Positions 10,223-21,118 of a DNA stretch of 64,000 nt are shown here, one piece after another. The position numbers and the translations under genes are program-made. The notes under the pieces are model-generated. The model was not told where the DNA came from, did no database searches, and saw nothing but the letters and a program-made list of their open reading frames with translations. The stretch covers positions 62,001 to 126,000 of the forward strand of contig QCDM01000001.1 of the NCBI GenBank assembly GCA_003280895.1, read 5' to 3'. Numbering within the stretch: position 1 is the first letter of the stretch; every line of letters starts with the position of its first letter. The stretch is from Prochlorococcus sp. AG-355-I20 (GTDB lineage: Bacteria; Cyanobacteriota; Cyanobacteriia; PCC-6307; Cyanobiaceae).

Positions 10223-11692
10223 TTAATTTGAAAAATTATTCTTGGGTAGATAGAGATATTTTTGTCTTAAAGATTGATATGTTGTAAAAAGTCGCAAAAT
10301 AGTTTTAGAACAATTTAATGAGGTAAACAAGCTTATTAGAACTCCAATACCTAATGTTGCAGCAAAACCTTTAACAAAATTTGTTCCTAATAAAAACAAT
10401 ACAAAACAACTTAGAAGAGTTGTAATATGACCATCTACTATAGATGAATTAGCTCTTTGAAAACCGCTATCAATAGCTCTTGAAAGAGTATTGCCGTCAT
10501 ATAATTCTTCTCTAATTCTCTCAAATATTAGAATATTTGCATCAACAGCCATACCGATGCTAAGTATAAGCCCAGATATTCCAGGTAAAGTCAAAGTTAC
10601 AGGAATTAAAGAATATAGGGCTAAGTTAAAGAAACCATAAAGTACTAGAGATAGAACTGAAACGAAACCTAGAATTCTATAATTAAAAATCATAAACATT
10701 CCAACAAAAATTAATCCACTAATAGCTGCATAAAGACTTTTTAAAATATTTTTGGATCCTAATAGCGCCCCTACAGTATTAGTTTCTACTATTTCAATTG
10801 GCAATGGCAATGAGCCTCCTTTAAGTTGAACTTCTAATTCTCTAGCATTTTCAGCACTAAAATTACCGCTTATTGTTGCTGATCCACCTGTAATACCAGT
10901 ACTAGCAAACTGGTTACCAACACTAGCTTCACTTATAGATTCGCCATCAAGAATAATAGCCAAAAGTTGATTAGTGCCAGCAATTGACTTTGTAATTTCT
11001 GCAAACTTTTCACCTCCTGAATTACTAAAAGTTAATAAAACTTCCCAATTACTATTTGTTTGTTCTTGTCTCCTTCCTGCGTTAATAAGATCCTTACCAG
11101 ATAAATCTGTTTTAATAAATAAATTTGCAATTTCTTTATCAACGTATTTTTTGATTTCAATTAACTTCCCATATAAATCATTACTAGTAGATGAGTAATT
11201 CAATTCTTGCTCTATATCTTTAAGATCATCTTGAATAACTTTTAAGAAATTATCATTATTTTGATTTTTTTCTTCAATGGAATATTGTTCAATTAATTCT
11301 TTAATACTCAATCTTTGTAGTTGCAGGTTTTTTAAATCTGTAGATGTTCCTACTTTTTGGGTTCTAAATTCTAATAAAGCAGTCTTACCTAAAACCCTTG
11401 AAGCAACTAATGGATTTTGTTCGCCTGGTAATTCTAAAATCAATTGATCTCCACCGAGGGTTTGTAAATTAGACTCAGCAACTCCTAAATTGTTAACGCG
11501 CTTATCTATAACCGAATTAACTGCTTCAAGTTCATCCCTTGTTACCTTACCTTCCTCTTTAATAATTTGAAGTGTAAGTTGAGAACCCCCTTGTAAATCC
11601 AATCCCAACTGTAAGGGATAATTTATTAATAGATAAACAGATAAAGTAAGTAGAAATATAATAAAAAAAAGCCAACCTTGCCTTCTTTTCAT
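10223..11692 (-). CDS. secD: Protein translocase subunit SecD
   Basis: LGLDLQGGSQLTLQ, AVDANILIFERIREEL. Confidence 0.96.
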   Translation of the reverse strand: MKRRQGWLFFIIFLLTLSVYLLINYPLQLGLDLQGGSQLTLQIIKEEGKVTRDELEAVNSVIDKRVNNLGVAESNLQTLGGDQLILELPGEQNPLVASRVLGKTALLEFRTQKVGTSTDLKNLQLQRLSIKELIEQYSIEEKNQNNDNFLKVIQDDLKDIEQELNYSSTSNDLYGKLIEIKKYVDKEIANLFIKTDLSGKDLINAGRRQEQTNSNWEVLLTFSNSGGEKFAEITKSIAGTNQLLAIILDGESISEASVGNQFASTGITGGSATISGNFSAENARELEVQLKGGSLPLPIEIVETNTVGALLGSKNILKSLYAAISGLIFVGMFMIFNYRILGFVSVLSLVLYGFFNLALYSLIPVTLTLPGISGLILSIGMAVDANILIFERIREELYDGNTLSRAIDSGFQRANSSIVDGHITTLLSCFVLFLLGTNFVKGFAATLGIGVLISLFTSLNCSKTILRLFTTYQSLRQKYLYLPKNNFSN

Positions 11693-11695
11693 TTT

Positions 11696-12679
11696 CTATA
11701 TACTCCCACTAATTAAATGTTCAACTTTTTCAACTATTTGATGTGGTTGGATTATTGTCAAATTCTCAAGATTTCCATTATAGGGAGTTGGAATATCCTG
11801 ACTAGATAATCTAATTGGTCGGGCATCAAGATCATCAAAACACTCTTCTGTTATCAAGGCAATTAATTCTGCACCAATACCTCCAGTCTTCATACATTCT
11901 TCAACAATAATTACTTTATTTGTTTTTCTTATTGATTTTGAGATGGTTTTCATATCAAATGGTTTTAAACTTATTAGATCTATTAACTCAACATCTATTC
12001 CTTTTTTTTCTAATTCTTCAACAGCTTTAAGGCAGTGATGTCTCATTCTTGAATAAGTCAATAAAGTAATATCACGCCCTTTTTTTACAACGTCAGCCTG
12101 ATCTAAAGCGCAAGTATAATCACCCTCAGGTAATTCTTCAGACAAATTGTATAGAAGAACGTGCTCGAAAAATAGAACCGGATTATCATCTCTTATAGCT
12201 GCTTTCATTAAACCTTTAGCATTTGTGGGCGTACTACATGCAACAATCTTTATGCCAGGAACTGCATGAAAATATGCTTCAAGTCTTTGACTATGCTCAG
12301 CACCAAGTTGACGACCAACACCACCAGGTCCTCGAACTACTGCTGGTATTCTATAATTTCCTCCACTTGTATATCTAAGCATACCCATATTGTTTGATAT
12401 CTGATTAAATGCTAAAAGCAAGAAACCCATATTCATTCCTTCTACTATTGGTCTTAAGCCAGTCATTGCTGCACCCACAGCCATACCCGTAAAACTATTC
12501 TCTGCAATTGGAGTATCTAAGACTCTTAACTCTCCATATTTTTCATATAAATCCTTAGTTACCTTATAAGATCCCCCATATTGACCAACATCTTCCCCCA
12601 TTACGCAAACATTTACATCATTTGCCATTTCTTCATCAATTGCCTCTTTCAAAGCATTAAATAATAATGTTCCAGCCAC
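11696..12679 (-). CDS. pdhB: Pyruvate dehydrogenase E1 component beta subunit
   Basis: [52 protein letters not shown]. Confidence 0.95.
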   Translation of the reverse strand: MAGTLLFNALKEAIDEEMANDVNVCVMGEDVGQYGGSYKVTKDLYEKYGELRVLDTPIAENSFTGMAVGAAMTGLRPIVEGMNMGFLLLAFNQISNNMGMLRYTSGGNYRIPAVVRGPGGVGRQLGAEHSQRLEAYFHAVPGIKIVACSTPTNAKGLMKAAIRDDNPVLFFEHVLLYNLSEELPEGDYTCALDQADVVKKGRDITLLTYSRMRHHCLKAVEELEKKGIDVELIDLISLKPFDMKTISKSIRKTNKVIIVEECMKTGGIGAELIALITEECFDDLDARPIRLSSQDIPTPYNGNLENLTIIQPHQIVEKVEHLISGSI

Positions 12680-12858
12680 AATTAATTACCTAATTAATCA
12701 CATATATAATCCTACCACTTTGAATAATTCAACCTCCTTCAGCGAAGGTTATAAGTAGTAATATTGATAAAATCATTCCTGGCGACAGCAAAAGGACTAA
12801 AAGGCCTAAGTCATGTAAAGACATTCAAAGAAAGTGTTTTCTTAATAATATTGGCAAT

Positions 12859-13161
12859 TCAACTTTTCTTCACAATAAAACTTCGAATAAATACAATAAA
12901 AAGACCTATCCCTATAAAAGCAAAAGAAAAAGTTAGCAAAAAAGATAATCCAATTATTAATGTATTAATACTAGAAGAAATATTTTGGACTATTTCAGAA
13001 GAATTAGATGGTTTATGTACTGAAAAATAAATTGCAATTTTATTACTTAAAAAATAAAAAAATATAAATAATAAAAAACTTGTTAATGATCCAACAATAA
13101 AATTTAAAGGTCCTTTTTCGGGAATATTTTTTTCAATATTCTCATTACTATTATCAGCCAC
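12859..13161 (-). CDS. Conserved cyanobacterial membrane protein (DUF3082-like)
   Basis: 100 aa, two TM segments, between ispE and pdhB on the same strand. Confidence 0.65.
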   Translation of the reverse strand: MADNSNENIEKNIPEKGPLNFIVGSLTSFLLFIFFYFLSNKIAIYFSVHKPSNSSEIVQNISSSINTLIIGLSFLLTFSFAFIGIGLFIVFIRSFIVKKS

Positions 13162-13185
13162 AATAGATTATTATATAAAAAAAAT

Positions 13186-14121
13186 TTAAATGAATGTTAT
13201 TCCCTTTTCAAGGAAAGTGCAAACCCATGAATCATAGCCTTTATCTTTAAATAATTTAGAATTTGCAGTTAATTCTTTTTTAGCAGTCTCTATATCTTTA
13301 AAGAGTGCAAAGCATGTAGGGCCTGATCCACTCATTGAAAATGTGAGACAATTTTCTAATTTAGAAAGTAAATATAATGCCTGCTTTACAGAATCATTTT
13401 CATTTTCAACAACTAACTGTAAATCATTTTTAATAGATAAATGTTGATTATCAAAATTTAAGTTATTTAAACCATTATCTCTTAAATTTTTTCTTGTGTT
13501 CTCAATTATTTCTCTATCAGTAAGATATTGATTACAAAATCTATTACTATATTTTTTATAAGTTTCGGCAGTTGATACTGATACATTCGGATTTTTTAAA
13601 AGAATTGCTCCATATTCAAGGGTTGAATCTAATTTCTCCAAAATTTCGCCTCTTCCAAAACATAATTGAATACCACCATTTATAAAAAAGGGAATATCAG
13701 ATCCTAAAGTTGATGCTAATGAACATAAAGTTTCTTGATCTAATTTCAAATCCCATAAATTATTAAGACCAATTAATGTTGCTGCTGCATTACTGGATCC
13801 ACCAGCTAATCCTGCGCCAATTGGGATTTTTTTTCTTAAAAATATATTCGCACCGTAATCTATATTTGATTTTTTCCTTAATAAGTTTGCCGATTTAACA
13901 ATTAAGTTATCATCAGATAGGCTTAAATTATTACAATCAGACTCAAGTTTAATTAAACCTTCATTATTAATTTCAAATTCTAAATAATCAGCAAGATCGA
14001 TATTTTGCATAATCATTGCTAACTCATGAAATCCATCATCTCTTTTACCAATAACTTCAAGGTGCAAATTTATTTTGGCAGGAGATTTTATATTAATTTT
14101 CTTTTTAGCTAAATCTTGCAT
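13186..14121 (-). CDS. ispE: 4-diphosphocytidyl-2-C-methyl-D-erythritol kinase
   Basis: SPAKINLHLEVIGKRDDGFHEL, IPIGAGLAGGSSNAAATL; start MQDLAKKK preferred over the 14184 start that overlaps rsmA. Confidence 0.93.
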   Translation of the reverse strand: MQDLAKKKINIKSPAKINLHLEVIGKRDDGFHELAMIMQNIDLADYLEFEINNEGLIKLESDCNNLSLSDDNLIVKSANLLRKKSNIDYGANIFLRKKIPIGAGLAGGSSNAAATLIGLNNLWDLKLDQETLCSLASTLGSDIPFFINGGIQLCFGRGEILEKLDSTLEYGAILLKNPNVSVSTAETYKKYSNRFCNQYLTDREIIENTRKNLRDNGLNNLNFDNQHLSIKNDLQLVVENENDSVKQALYLLSKLENCLTFSMSGSGPTCFALFKDIETAKKELTANSKLFKDKGYDSWVCTFLEKGITFI

Positions 14122-14134
14122 ACACTTAAATTTT

Positions 14135-14959
14135 TTATTTTTTAATTTTAATACAATTTTCTGCAAGCTTAATCCATTGGTCAATTGAAATATCTTGTGG
14201 TCTTAAATTAAAACAAACTTTTGAAGATTCAGATAATTCATTTATCTCTTCATTTGAAAGTATTGAATTAAGTGTATTTCTAAGCATTTTTCTTCTTGAA
14301 TTAAATGAAATTCGAAGAAGTTTATCTATATATTTTTCTAGACTAATATCTAATCTTAAATCATTTTTAATTGGTTCGAAAACTACTAAAGAAGAAAAAA
14401 CTTTTGGAGGCGGACTAAATGATGAAGGCGGCACATCACATATTCTTTTTATTTTTGATAAAAGTTGCATTCTTATACTAAGCGCACCAGCATTAGGACT
14501 ACCTTCTTTTGACAAAATCCTATCTACAACGTCTTTCTGCATTAAAAATATTATTTTTTCGTAATTATAGTTTCTTATAATGCCCAATCGACCTATGAAA
14601 ATATCCAATATTGGTCCAGTTATATTGTAAGGAATATTTGCAATCACTTTTGTAATCTTCTTATTAATCGAATCTAAATTTACAGAAAGAATATCTCCCT
14701 GCTGCAGTGAAAACTTATCATTATTATTGAATTTTTCATTTAATAAATTTATTAAATCTTTATCTAATTCAATTGCATGTAATTTTTTAATTTCAGAATC
14801 TAACAACTTAGATGTTAAAGCTCCTTTACCAGGACCAATTTCTAAAATAAAGTCATTTTCATTAAGAACGGCAATTTCTTTAATTTTTTCTAATATTTTT
14901 TTATTTACCAACCAGTGTTGTCCAAATCTTTTTTTTTGATGATAGTTTTTAGAATTCAT
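14135..14959 (-). CDS. rsmA: 16S rRNA dimethyladenosine transferase
   Basis: [44 protein letters not shown]. Confidence 0.95.
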   Translation of the reverse strand: MNSKNYHQKKRFGQHWLVNKKILEKIKEIAVLNENDFILEIGPGKGALTSKLLDSEIKKLHAIELDKDLINLLNEKFNNNDKFSLQQGDILSVNLDSINKKITKVIANIPYNITGPILDIFIGRLGIIRNYNYEKIIFLMQKDVVDRILSKEGSPNAGALSIRMQLLSKIKRICDVPPSSFSPPPKVFSSLVVFEPIKNDLRLDISLEKYIDKLLRISFNSRRKMLRNTLNSILSNEEINELSESSKVCFNLRPQDISIDQWIKLAENCIKIKK

Positions 14960-15015
14960 CTAAAAGATAAATAATATGTTTAAATTAAATATGAATTTAT
15001 TTAATCCTTTATATC

Positions 15016-15348
15016 ATGAGCTTATCAAAAAAAAATTTAGATAAACTCAATAAATTTAAAAAAAAGAAAAATTTAAATAACGAAAGTAAAAATATAAATA
15101 ATTTCATAAATATAACTAATAATGATAATTTAATCACCAATCCACTTAATTCAGAAGATTCCAATAAAATTTTTTATTCGTTAATTGATAATTCAGAATC
15201 TTTAGAAGAGACTTCTAACGTTAATAATTCATTAAGAAAAAGTGAAATTAATCAAATTAATATGAATTCTAAAAAAGATAATTTTTCCAAGAAATTAACA
15301 ACCGAAGAGGAACTATATGATGAATTTAATTATCTTCTTGATGAATAA
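15016..15348 (+). CDS. Hypothetical Asn/Lys-rich protein
   Basis: 110-aa ORF, low complexity, upstream of rlmH. Confidence 0.55.
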   Translation: MSLSKKNLDKLNKFKKKKNLNNESKNINNFINITNNDNLITNPLNSEDSNKIFYSLIDNSESLEETSNVNNSLRKSEINQINMNSKKDNFSKKLTTEEELYDEFNYLLDE

Positions 15349-15367
15349 TTAGTTTTGATATTTACTT

Positions 15368-15784
15368 ATGATTCAGAGTAATAGATTATCAATTTATGCT
15401 ATCGGCAAAATAAGGAAACTTTGGATTAGAGATGGAATTAATCAATACAAAAAAAGAATGCCTGAACTTATCATAAATGAGTTAAAGGCTTTTAATTTAA
15501 ATAATCTTAGATCCAATAACAATATTATTATCTGCCTAAGTGAAGAAGGAAAACAGTTTAATTCAGTTGAACTATGTTCCTTACTCTTGAATTTTAAAAA
15601 TAAAAAAATTAATTTCTTAATCGGTGATACTGATGGAGTTAGTTCAGATATAAAAGAAAAATCAGATCTTGTACTAAGCCTGTCTTCTTTAACTTTTCCT
15701 CATGAATTAGCTAGATTAATCCTAATCGAGCAAATCTATAGAGCTATTTCTATATCAAACAACTCCCCTTACCATCGTTCTTAA
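15368..15784 (+). CDS. rlmH: 23S rRNA (pseudouridine1915-N3)-methyltransferase RlmH
   Basis: [56 protein letters not shown]. Confidence 0.93.
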   Translation: MIQSNRLSIYAIGKIRKLWIRDGINQYKKRMPELIINELKAFNLNNLRSNNNIIICLSEEGKQFNSVELCSLLLNFKNKKINFLIGDTDGVSSDIKEKSDLVLSLSSLTFPHELARLILIEQIYRAISISNNSPYHRS

Positions 15785-15856
15785 AAAGATTAGATTCAAT
15801 CTAAAATTAATCTATAAAAGTTTAATAACTAACTATTTTTTGATTTTTTGCTATAT

Positions 15857-15870
15857 AGTACATATATACT
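15857..15870 (+). promoter_or_regulatory. Candidate LexA (SOS) operator upstream of umuDC
   Basis: AGTACATATATACT, one mismatch from the cyanobacterial LexA consensus AGTACWNWTGTACT as I recall it; ends 12 bp before the umuD TTG start. Confidence 0.65.
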
Positions 15871-15882
15871 ATTAATTTCATC

Positions 15883-16296
15883 TTGGATTCTTTTGATTCA
15901 ACTACTAAAATATTTAAAATACCCTTATTAACTGATTCGGTATCTGCAGGGTTTCCTTCTCCCGCAGATGACTATACGGAAGAAAATATTGATTTAAATG
16001 AACATTTAATATCTAATCCGTTTAGCACTTTTTTTCTTAGAGTTAAAGGTGACTCAATGATAAATGCAGGAATTAAAGATAAAGATTTAATAATAGTAGA
16101 CAAGAGTTTAATCGCCAAGCCAGGGAATATTATCATTGCAATGATAGACGGGGAATTTACAATAAAAAGATTATCTATAAAAAATGATGAATTATATTTA
16201 AAAGCAGAAAACAATAATTATCCTGATTTTAGATTTGAAAACCATATTGATGTACAGATATGGGGAGTTGTTATTTATTCAATACATAGATATTAA
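15883..16296 (+). CDS. umuD: SOS error-prone repair protein UmuD; TTG start
   Basis: GFPSPADDYTEENIDLNEHLISNPFSTFFLRVKGDSMINAGIKDKDLIIVDKS. Confidence 0.95.
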   Translation: MDSFDSTTKIFKIPLLTDSVSAGFPSPADDYTEENIDLNEHLISNPFSTFFLRVKGDSMINAGIKDKDLIIVDKSLIAKPGNIIIAMIDGEFTIKRLSIKNDELYLKAENNNYPDFRFENHIDVQIWGVVIYSIHRY

Positions 16297-17582
16297 TGAG
16301 AATTTCAAGTATTAATGCTATAGCTCTTATAGATGCTAATAATTTTTATGCGTCATGTGAACAAAATATTAATCCTAATTTGAGAAATAAACCAGTAGTA
16401 ATTTTATCTAATAATGACGGATGTATCATTGCGAGAAGTCCTGAAGCACGAGCTTTAAAAATTAAAATGGGAACTCCTTATTTTAAGGTCAAAGAAAAAT
16501 TAAATGAATTAGATGTAGCAGTCTTAAGCTCAAACTACTCCCTTTACGGCGATATGAGCAGAAGACTAATGAATTTACTAAAAAACTACTGTGAACAAAT
16601 AGAAATTTATTCTATTGACGAAGCATTTGTCTCCATTTCTAGACCTAATGATGAGAATCTATATCCTTGGGCAAGAAACATAAGATCATTAATATATCAG
16701 AATCTAGGAATTACAATAACAATAGGAATAGGAGAAAATAAAGTAAGAGCAAAAATTGCTAATAAATTAGCTAAAAATATTGATTATTCAGCTGGAATAT
16801 TTGATTTAGCTAGAGCCAGAAATGAAAATAATTATTTGAAAAGAATTAGTGTAGACAAGATATGGGGAGTCGGGAAACAAACCTCTAATTGGTTACAAAG
16901 TAAAGGAATTAAAAACGCTAGAGAATTAAGAGATATGAAAGAAAATGAAATTATTAAGAAATTAGGCATCGTAGGGAAAAGATTGCAATTAGAACTGAAA
17001 GGTTATAAATGTTTGCCTATAGAAAAAAGCAAGAAATCAAAAAAAGAAATTCAGGTAAGCAGGAGTTTCGGTACTCCTGTTACAAAATTAGAAGACTTAA
17101 CACAAGCACTGGCGACTCACGCAATAAAAGCGTCTGAAAAAATGAGAAGTCAGAACTTGCAATCATCTGATATTAGAGTATTTGCTAGAACCAGTAAATA
17201 TTCAAGTCAAAATTATCAACGAAGTGCTCATAGAAAACTTACAAATGCAACAGACGACACAAACAGCATTTTAAAAATAGTAGTCGAATTATCTAAGGAA
17301 ATTTATAATCCCGAATATAAATTTTCAAAAGCTGGTGTTTTAATGCAGGATTTAACTAATAGCGAATATTTACAGCAATCAGTTATCGATTACAAATCTC
17401 AGAAAGACCTAAAGAAATCAGCAAATCTCATGAGAACTATTGATTTATTAAACAAAAGATTTAATAACAATGCAATTACATGGGCTATCACAAAAACGCC
17501 AAAAAGTTGGACGATGAATAAGAATTTCTTAAGTCGCTCATCTACAACTGATATAGAACAGATCCCAACTATAGTAAAATAA
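16296..17582 (+). CDS. umuC: DNA polymerase V subunit UmuC (Y family)
   Basis: ALIDANNFYASCEQNINPNLRNKPVVILSNNDGCIIARSPEARAL, EIYSIDEAFVSI. Confidence 0.96.
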   Translation: MRISSINAIALIDANNFYASCEQNINPNLRNKPVVILSNNDGCIIARSPEARALKIKMGTPYFKVKEKLNELDVAVLSSNYSLYGDMSRRLMNLLKNYCEQIEIYSIDEAFVSISRPNDENLYPWARNIRSLIYQNLGITITIGIGENKVRAKIANKLAKNIDYSAGIFDLARARNENNYLKRISVDKIWGVGKQTSNWLQSKGIKNARELRDMKENEIIKKLGIVGKRLQLELKGYKCLPIEKSKKSKKEIQVSRSFGTPVTKLEDLTQALATHAIKASEKMRSQNLQSSDIRVFARTSKYSSQNYQRSAHRKLTNATDDTNSILKIVVELSKEIYNPEYKFSKAGVLMQDLTNSEYLQQSVIDYKSQKDLKKSANLMRTIDLLNKRFNNNAITWAITKTPKSWTMNKNFLSRSSTTDIEQIPTIVK

Positions 17583-17591
17583 AAAAATAAA

Positions 17592-18059
17592 ATGGAATTT
17601 ATTATATTTTTAAGCAAATTAGACAAAGAGATTCTTGAATTATTAATAAAAGCAAACTACATAGTTGAAGAAAATAAAATTGAATGTCTCTTAAATAAAG
17701 AAATAAAAGGAATACATAATTTTGTAGAAAATAAAATAATAATATGTACTGAAAATGCAAAGAGGAAAACAAATTATAGAATTAAGAAACACAGCCCAAA
17801 TAAAGATAACTTCAAAACAGAATTGGCAATAAGAAAAGCATTAAGGCATGAAGCTACTCATGCTATACAAAAATGTAACAAGAATAAAACAGTAGAGGAT
17901 ATAAAAAATTTAGAAGACAAATTACATCCAAGTAAGAGGAGTTCATTAAAGTTCTCTACATCCAATTTTTCTGGAACTTATGAAAAAGAAGTAGAAGCTT
18001 ATATTCTTGAAGACAAGCCCAAAAAGGTAAAAAATATGATTAAAAAATACTGTCTATAA
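17592..18059 (+). CDS. Putative zinc metallopeptidase (HExxH, ATP23-like)
   Basis: HExxH-like motif in RKALRHEATHAIQKCN; 9 bp after umuC on the same strand. Confidence 0.65.
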   Translation: MEFIIFLSKLDKEILELLIKANYIVEENKIECLLNKEIKGIHNFVENKIIICTENAKRKTNYRIKKHSPNKDNFKTELAIRKALRHEATHAIQKCNKNKTVEDIKNLEDKLHPSKRSSLKFSTSNFSGTYEKEVEAYILEDKPKKVKNMIKKYCL

Positions 18060-18074
18060 ATTAAAATAAAAATA

Positions 18075-20108
18075 TTAGCTAGCAATAAAATTGCCACAGC
18101 GTTGTTTATCTAAAAAATTTATATGTTGTCTTTCTAAGTAATATAATTCCTGAAATTTAATAGCATCTGAATTTAAATCTTTGAAAAGGTCATCTATCTC
18201 TTTATTATTGTTTGATAATCCTGAAGAGGAACTATCAATTAAAATAGAAATACAATTTTCTAAAGTTTTTAATCTTTGTGATCCCCAAGATTCGATCAAG
18301 TGCCTACATCTTTTTAAAGAATTATATTTTTCAAGAAGTGATAAAGTTCCAAGTAAATTATCTTTAGGATTACTAAGCAATGTTAAAAACAACTCATTTG
18401 GATTAACAAAATTATTAATTTTATTTGATAATTCAGGATTATAAAGAGCTAAGTGATCAGTAAGAAGTGAAATTAAGTCAATAGCAAAAAAATCTTTGTG
18501 AGGATTTTGACTATTAGATTCTTTTAATTCATTTAAATAATTTAGACCTAAATTATTTTGTTCAATATTAGAAATAGCTTCCCACAAATTTTGAATATGA
18601 TTAGTGCTAAAACCATTAATTTCTCTTTTAAGGAATTCATCGCGAATAAATAATCGAAGATCAGGACAATGCAAGTAATAAAAGATTATTTCCGATTCAT
18701 TTTTCTCACGCCGAGAAATTTCATTTGGTTGTTCAAATTTTTTTGATCTACCATGCCAACGAAATCCCTTAACTTGATTTCTTAAATCTTGTTCAAACTG
18801 TATCGCTAACCTTGCTTGTCCCTTACTCAAACGTTCGGAAACTTTTTGTAAGTAATGAGTTCTTGTTGATGATTGAGGTAATTTACTCAACAATTTTACT
18901 AATGAAGAAATAACACTCTGGAAATTTTCAGACTTAGTTAAATCTTTATCTTTAAAGATCTGATCAATCTCCCAATCAATCCAAAAGGATGAATTATCAA
19001 CTAGATTAAGATAATCTTCTGGTGTATGACTATTCAAAAATTCGTCAGGATCTTTAAAATCATTAAGTTGAAGTATCTTAAGATTAATTTGATCATGGAG
19101 AGATAAGCTTTCGACCTCTTTTATCACTCTTTTTGTAGCTAATATTCCTGCATTATCAGAATCAAAATTCAATATTATATTTTTATTATCTGTACATCTA
19201 CATAGTTGAGAAATTTGATATTTATTTAATGCGGTGCCGAGGGAAGCTACAGAATTAGTTATACCTTTTGAATGAAGAGCAATTACATCAAAGTAACCTT
19301 CAACAATAATAGCTTTATCTCTTTTTCTTATATGGCTAGATGCTTTTTCAAATGCAAACAACATTTTTCCTTTTTCAAATATCTCTGATTCAGGAGAATT
19401 AAGATATTTAGGTTCCTGTCCATCAAGTGATCTTCCACCAAAGGCAACTACACGTCCCTGCATATCAAGTATTGGAACAATTAATCTATTTCTAAAACGA
19501 TCATAAATCTTGTCAGAATTATCCTTAGAAATTGCAAGGCCTGAAGCCAATATAAGATTAATAGGAAATTTTTCAACCTTGGATAGGTAGTTAAATAAAT
19601 CATTCCATGAATTTGGAGCAAAACCTAATTCAAAGTCATCAATAATTTTATTACTCAAGTTTCTCTTATTTGTTAAGTATTTCATAGCTTCCACACCTAG
19701 AGAATTTTTTAATTGAGACTTAAACCAATTTTTAGTGAATCTTAAGATTTTATAAAACTCCTCCTTTCTAGATAATTGTTTTTTATAAGCTTCTACTTGA
19801 GGACCCTCAAGATTTTCAACATTAATATTATTCTTCTTGGCGAGAGAAAGTACAACATCAGAAAAATTTGCACGAGTAAATTCCATTAAAAATTTAATAG
19901 AGTTACCACCAGCTCCGCAAGAAAAACAATAATAGAATTGTTTACTTGGTGATACTGTCATGGATGGCTTAGTATCATCATGAAAAGGGCAAATTCCAAC
20001 GAACTCTTTGCCTTTTTTCTTAAGAACAATATGTTCAGATATAACGTCAACAATATCTGCTTTTTCCTTAACCTCTTGAATAGTTCTTGGGTGTATAGAA
20101 TGAACCAT
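18075..20108 (-). CDS. dnaG: DNA primase
   Basis: CPFHDDTKPSMTVSPSKQFYYCFSCGAGGNSIKF zinc finger; EGYFDVIALHSKGI Toprim. Confidence 0.96.
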   Translation of the reverse strand: MVHSIHPRTIQEVKEKADIVDVISEHIVLKKKGKEFVGICPFHDDTKPSMTVSPSKQFYYCFSCGAGGNSIKFLMEFTRANFSDVVLSLAKKNNINVENLEGPQVEAYKKQLSRKEEFYKILRFTKNWFKSQLKNSLGVEAMKYLTNKRNLSNKIIDDFELGFAPNSWNDLFNYLSKVEKFPINLILASGLAISKDNSDKIYDRFRNRLIVPILDMQGRVVAFGGRSLDGQEPKYLNSPESEIFEKGKMLFAFEKASSHIRKRDKAIIVEGYFDVIALHSKGITNSVASLGTALNKYQISQLCRCTDNKNIILNFDSDNAGILATKRVIKEVESLSLHDQINLKILQLNDFKDPDEFLNSHTPEDYLNLVDNSSFWIDWEIDQIFKDKDLTKSENFQSVISSLVKLLSKLPQSSTRTHYLQKVSERLSKGQARLAIQFEQDLRNQVKGFRWHGRSKKFEQPNEISRREKNESEIIFYYLHCPDLRLFIRDEFLKREINGFSTNHIQNLWEAISNIEQNNLGLNYLNELKESNSQNPHKDFFAIDLISLLTDHLALYNPELSNKINNFVNPNELFLTLLSNPKDNLLGTLSLLEKYNSLKRCRHLIESWGSQRLKTLENCISILIDSSSSGLSNNNKEIDDLFKDLNSDAIKFQELYYLERQHINFLDKQRCGNFIAS

Positions 20109-20202
20109 TGAGATTTTTATAAAAAAATAAATAATAATTTATTTGTTATAGATCAAAATCAAATAAGAATCTACTTAATTTCACAATAAAACTATTTTTT
20201 AA

Positions 20203-21093
20203 ATGATAAATATCGAAGAATTAGAAAAAAAATTTAATTCATTGAATAAGTATAATTTGGTATTTGCCTCATTCTTCTTCAGTTTGATGACTTTGTGCGT
20301 AAAAAATATTGATAAAAGGATACCTATTTATGAATTAGTATTGTTCAGATCATTTTTAAGTTTAATAATTACATTATTCATAATAAAGCTAAAAAATATA
20401 AATCCATGGGGCAAAAATAGACAATTACTTATCTTAAGAGGTGTTTTAGGTACTTTAGCTCTAGTTTGTATTTTTTATGCGATAAGAAATATGCCTCTTA
20501 GTATATCTACAGTAATTCAGTACACATATCCAATTTTTATATCTATATTCGCTGGCATATTTATAAACGAAAAAATAACTCGTAATATAGTATGTGCTTT
20601 AATTATTGGCTGGATTGGAATATTAATAATCTTAAATCCAAGTCAATTATCAAATACTAACGTTGAAATTGAAAATGTTTCGGTTTCGATAGCATTTATT
20701 GGAGCAATATGCACCGCATTGGCTTACGTTACAGTTAAGAAACTTTCATTTACTGAAGATGTTTATGTAATTATTGAATATTTTCCACTCGTTTCTTTCA
20801 TAACTTTATTGCCAATTGTATTAATCAACTGGGTTACCCCAAATTGGAATGAATTAGTTTGGATAATTGGGGTTGGCTTTTTTACTCAATTAGGTCAGAC
20901 TTTCTTAACTATAGGATTAAAAAATTTACCTGCTTCTGAAGCTTCAACAATTAACTATTTACAAGTTTTGTTCGGTTCAATTTGGGGGGTTTTATTTTTT
21001 AGTGAAATAATAAACATAAATTTTTTATTAGGCGCTTCATTAGTTTTATTAGGAACTATTATATCTACTACCAAAATAATCAAAAGGACGTAG
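20203..21093 (+). CDS. DMT-superfamily (EamA) transporter
   Basis: About 10 TM segments, two EamA repeats (ELVLFRSFLSLIIT; AYVTVKKLSFTEDVYVIIEYFPLVSF). Confidence 0.88.
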   Translation: MINIEELEKKFNSLNKYNLVFASFFFSLMTLCVKNIDKRIPIYELVLFRSFLSLIITLFIIKLKNINPWGKNRQLLILRGVLGTLALVCIFYAIRNMPLSISTVIQYTYPIFISIFAGIFINEKITRNIVCALIIGWIGILIILNPSQLSNTNVEIENVSVSIAFIGAICTALAYVTVKKLSFTEDVYVIIEYFPLVSFITLLPIVLINWVTPNWNELVWIIGVGFFTQLGQTFLTIGLKNLPASEASTINYLQVLFGSIWGVLFFSEIININFLLGASLVLLGTIISTTKIIKRT

Positions 21094-21118
21094 AATATTC
21101 TTAGATTAAAAAATTTTA

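Noticed and set aside
12764-13030. 88-aa + strand ORF upstream of pdhB
   Set aside because: Antisense to the DUF3082-like gene, which fits the operon orientation
13186-14184. Long ispE start creating a 50-bp overlap with rsmA
   Set aside because: Internal ATG at 14121 matches the usual IspE N-terminus (SPAKINLHLEV) and removes the overlap
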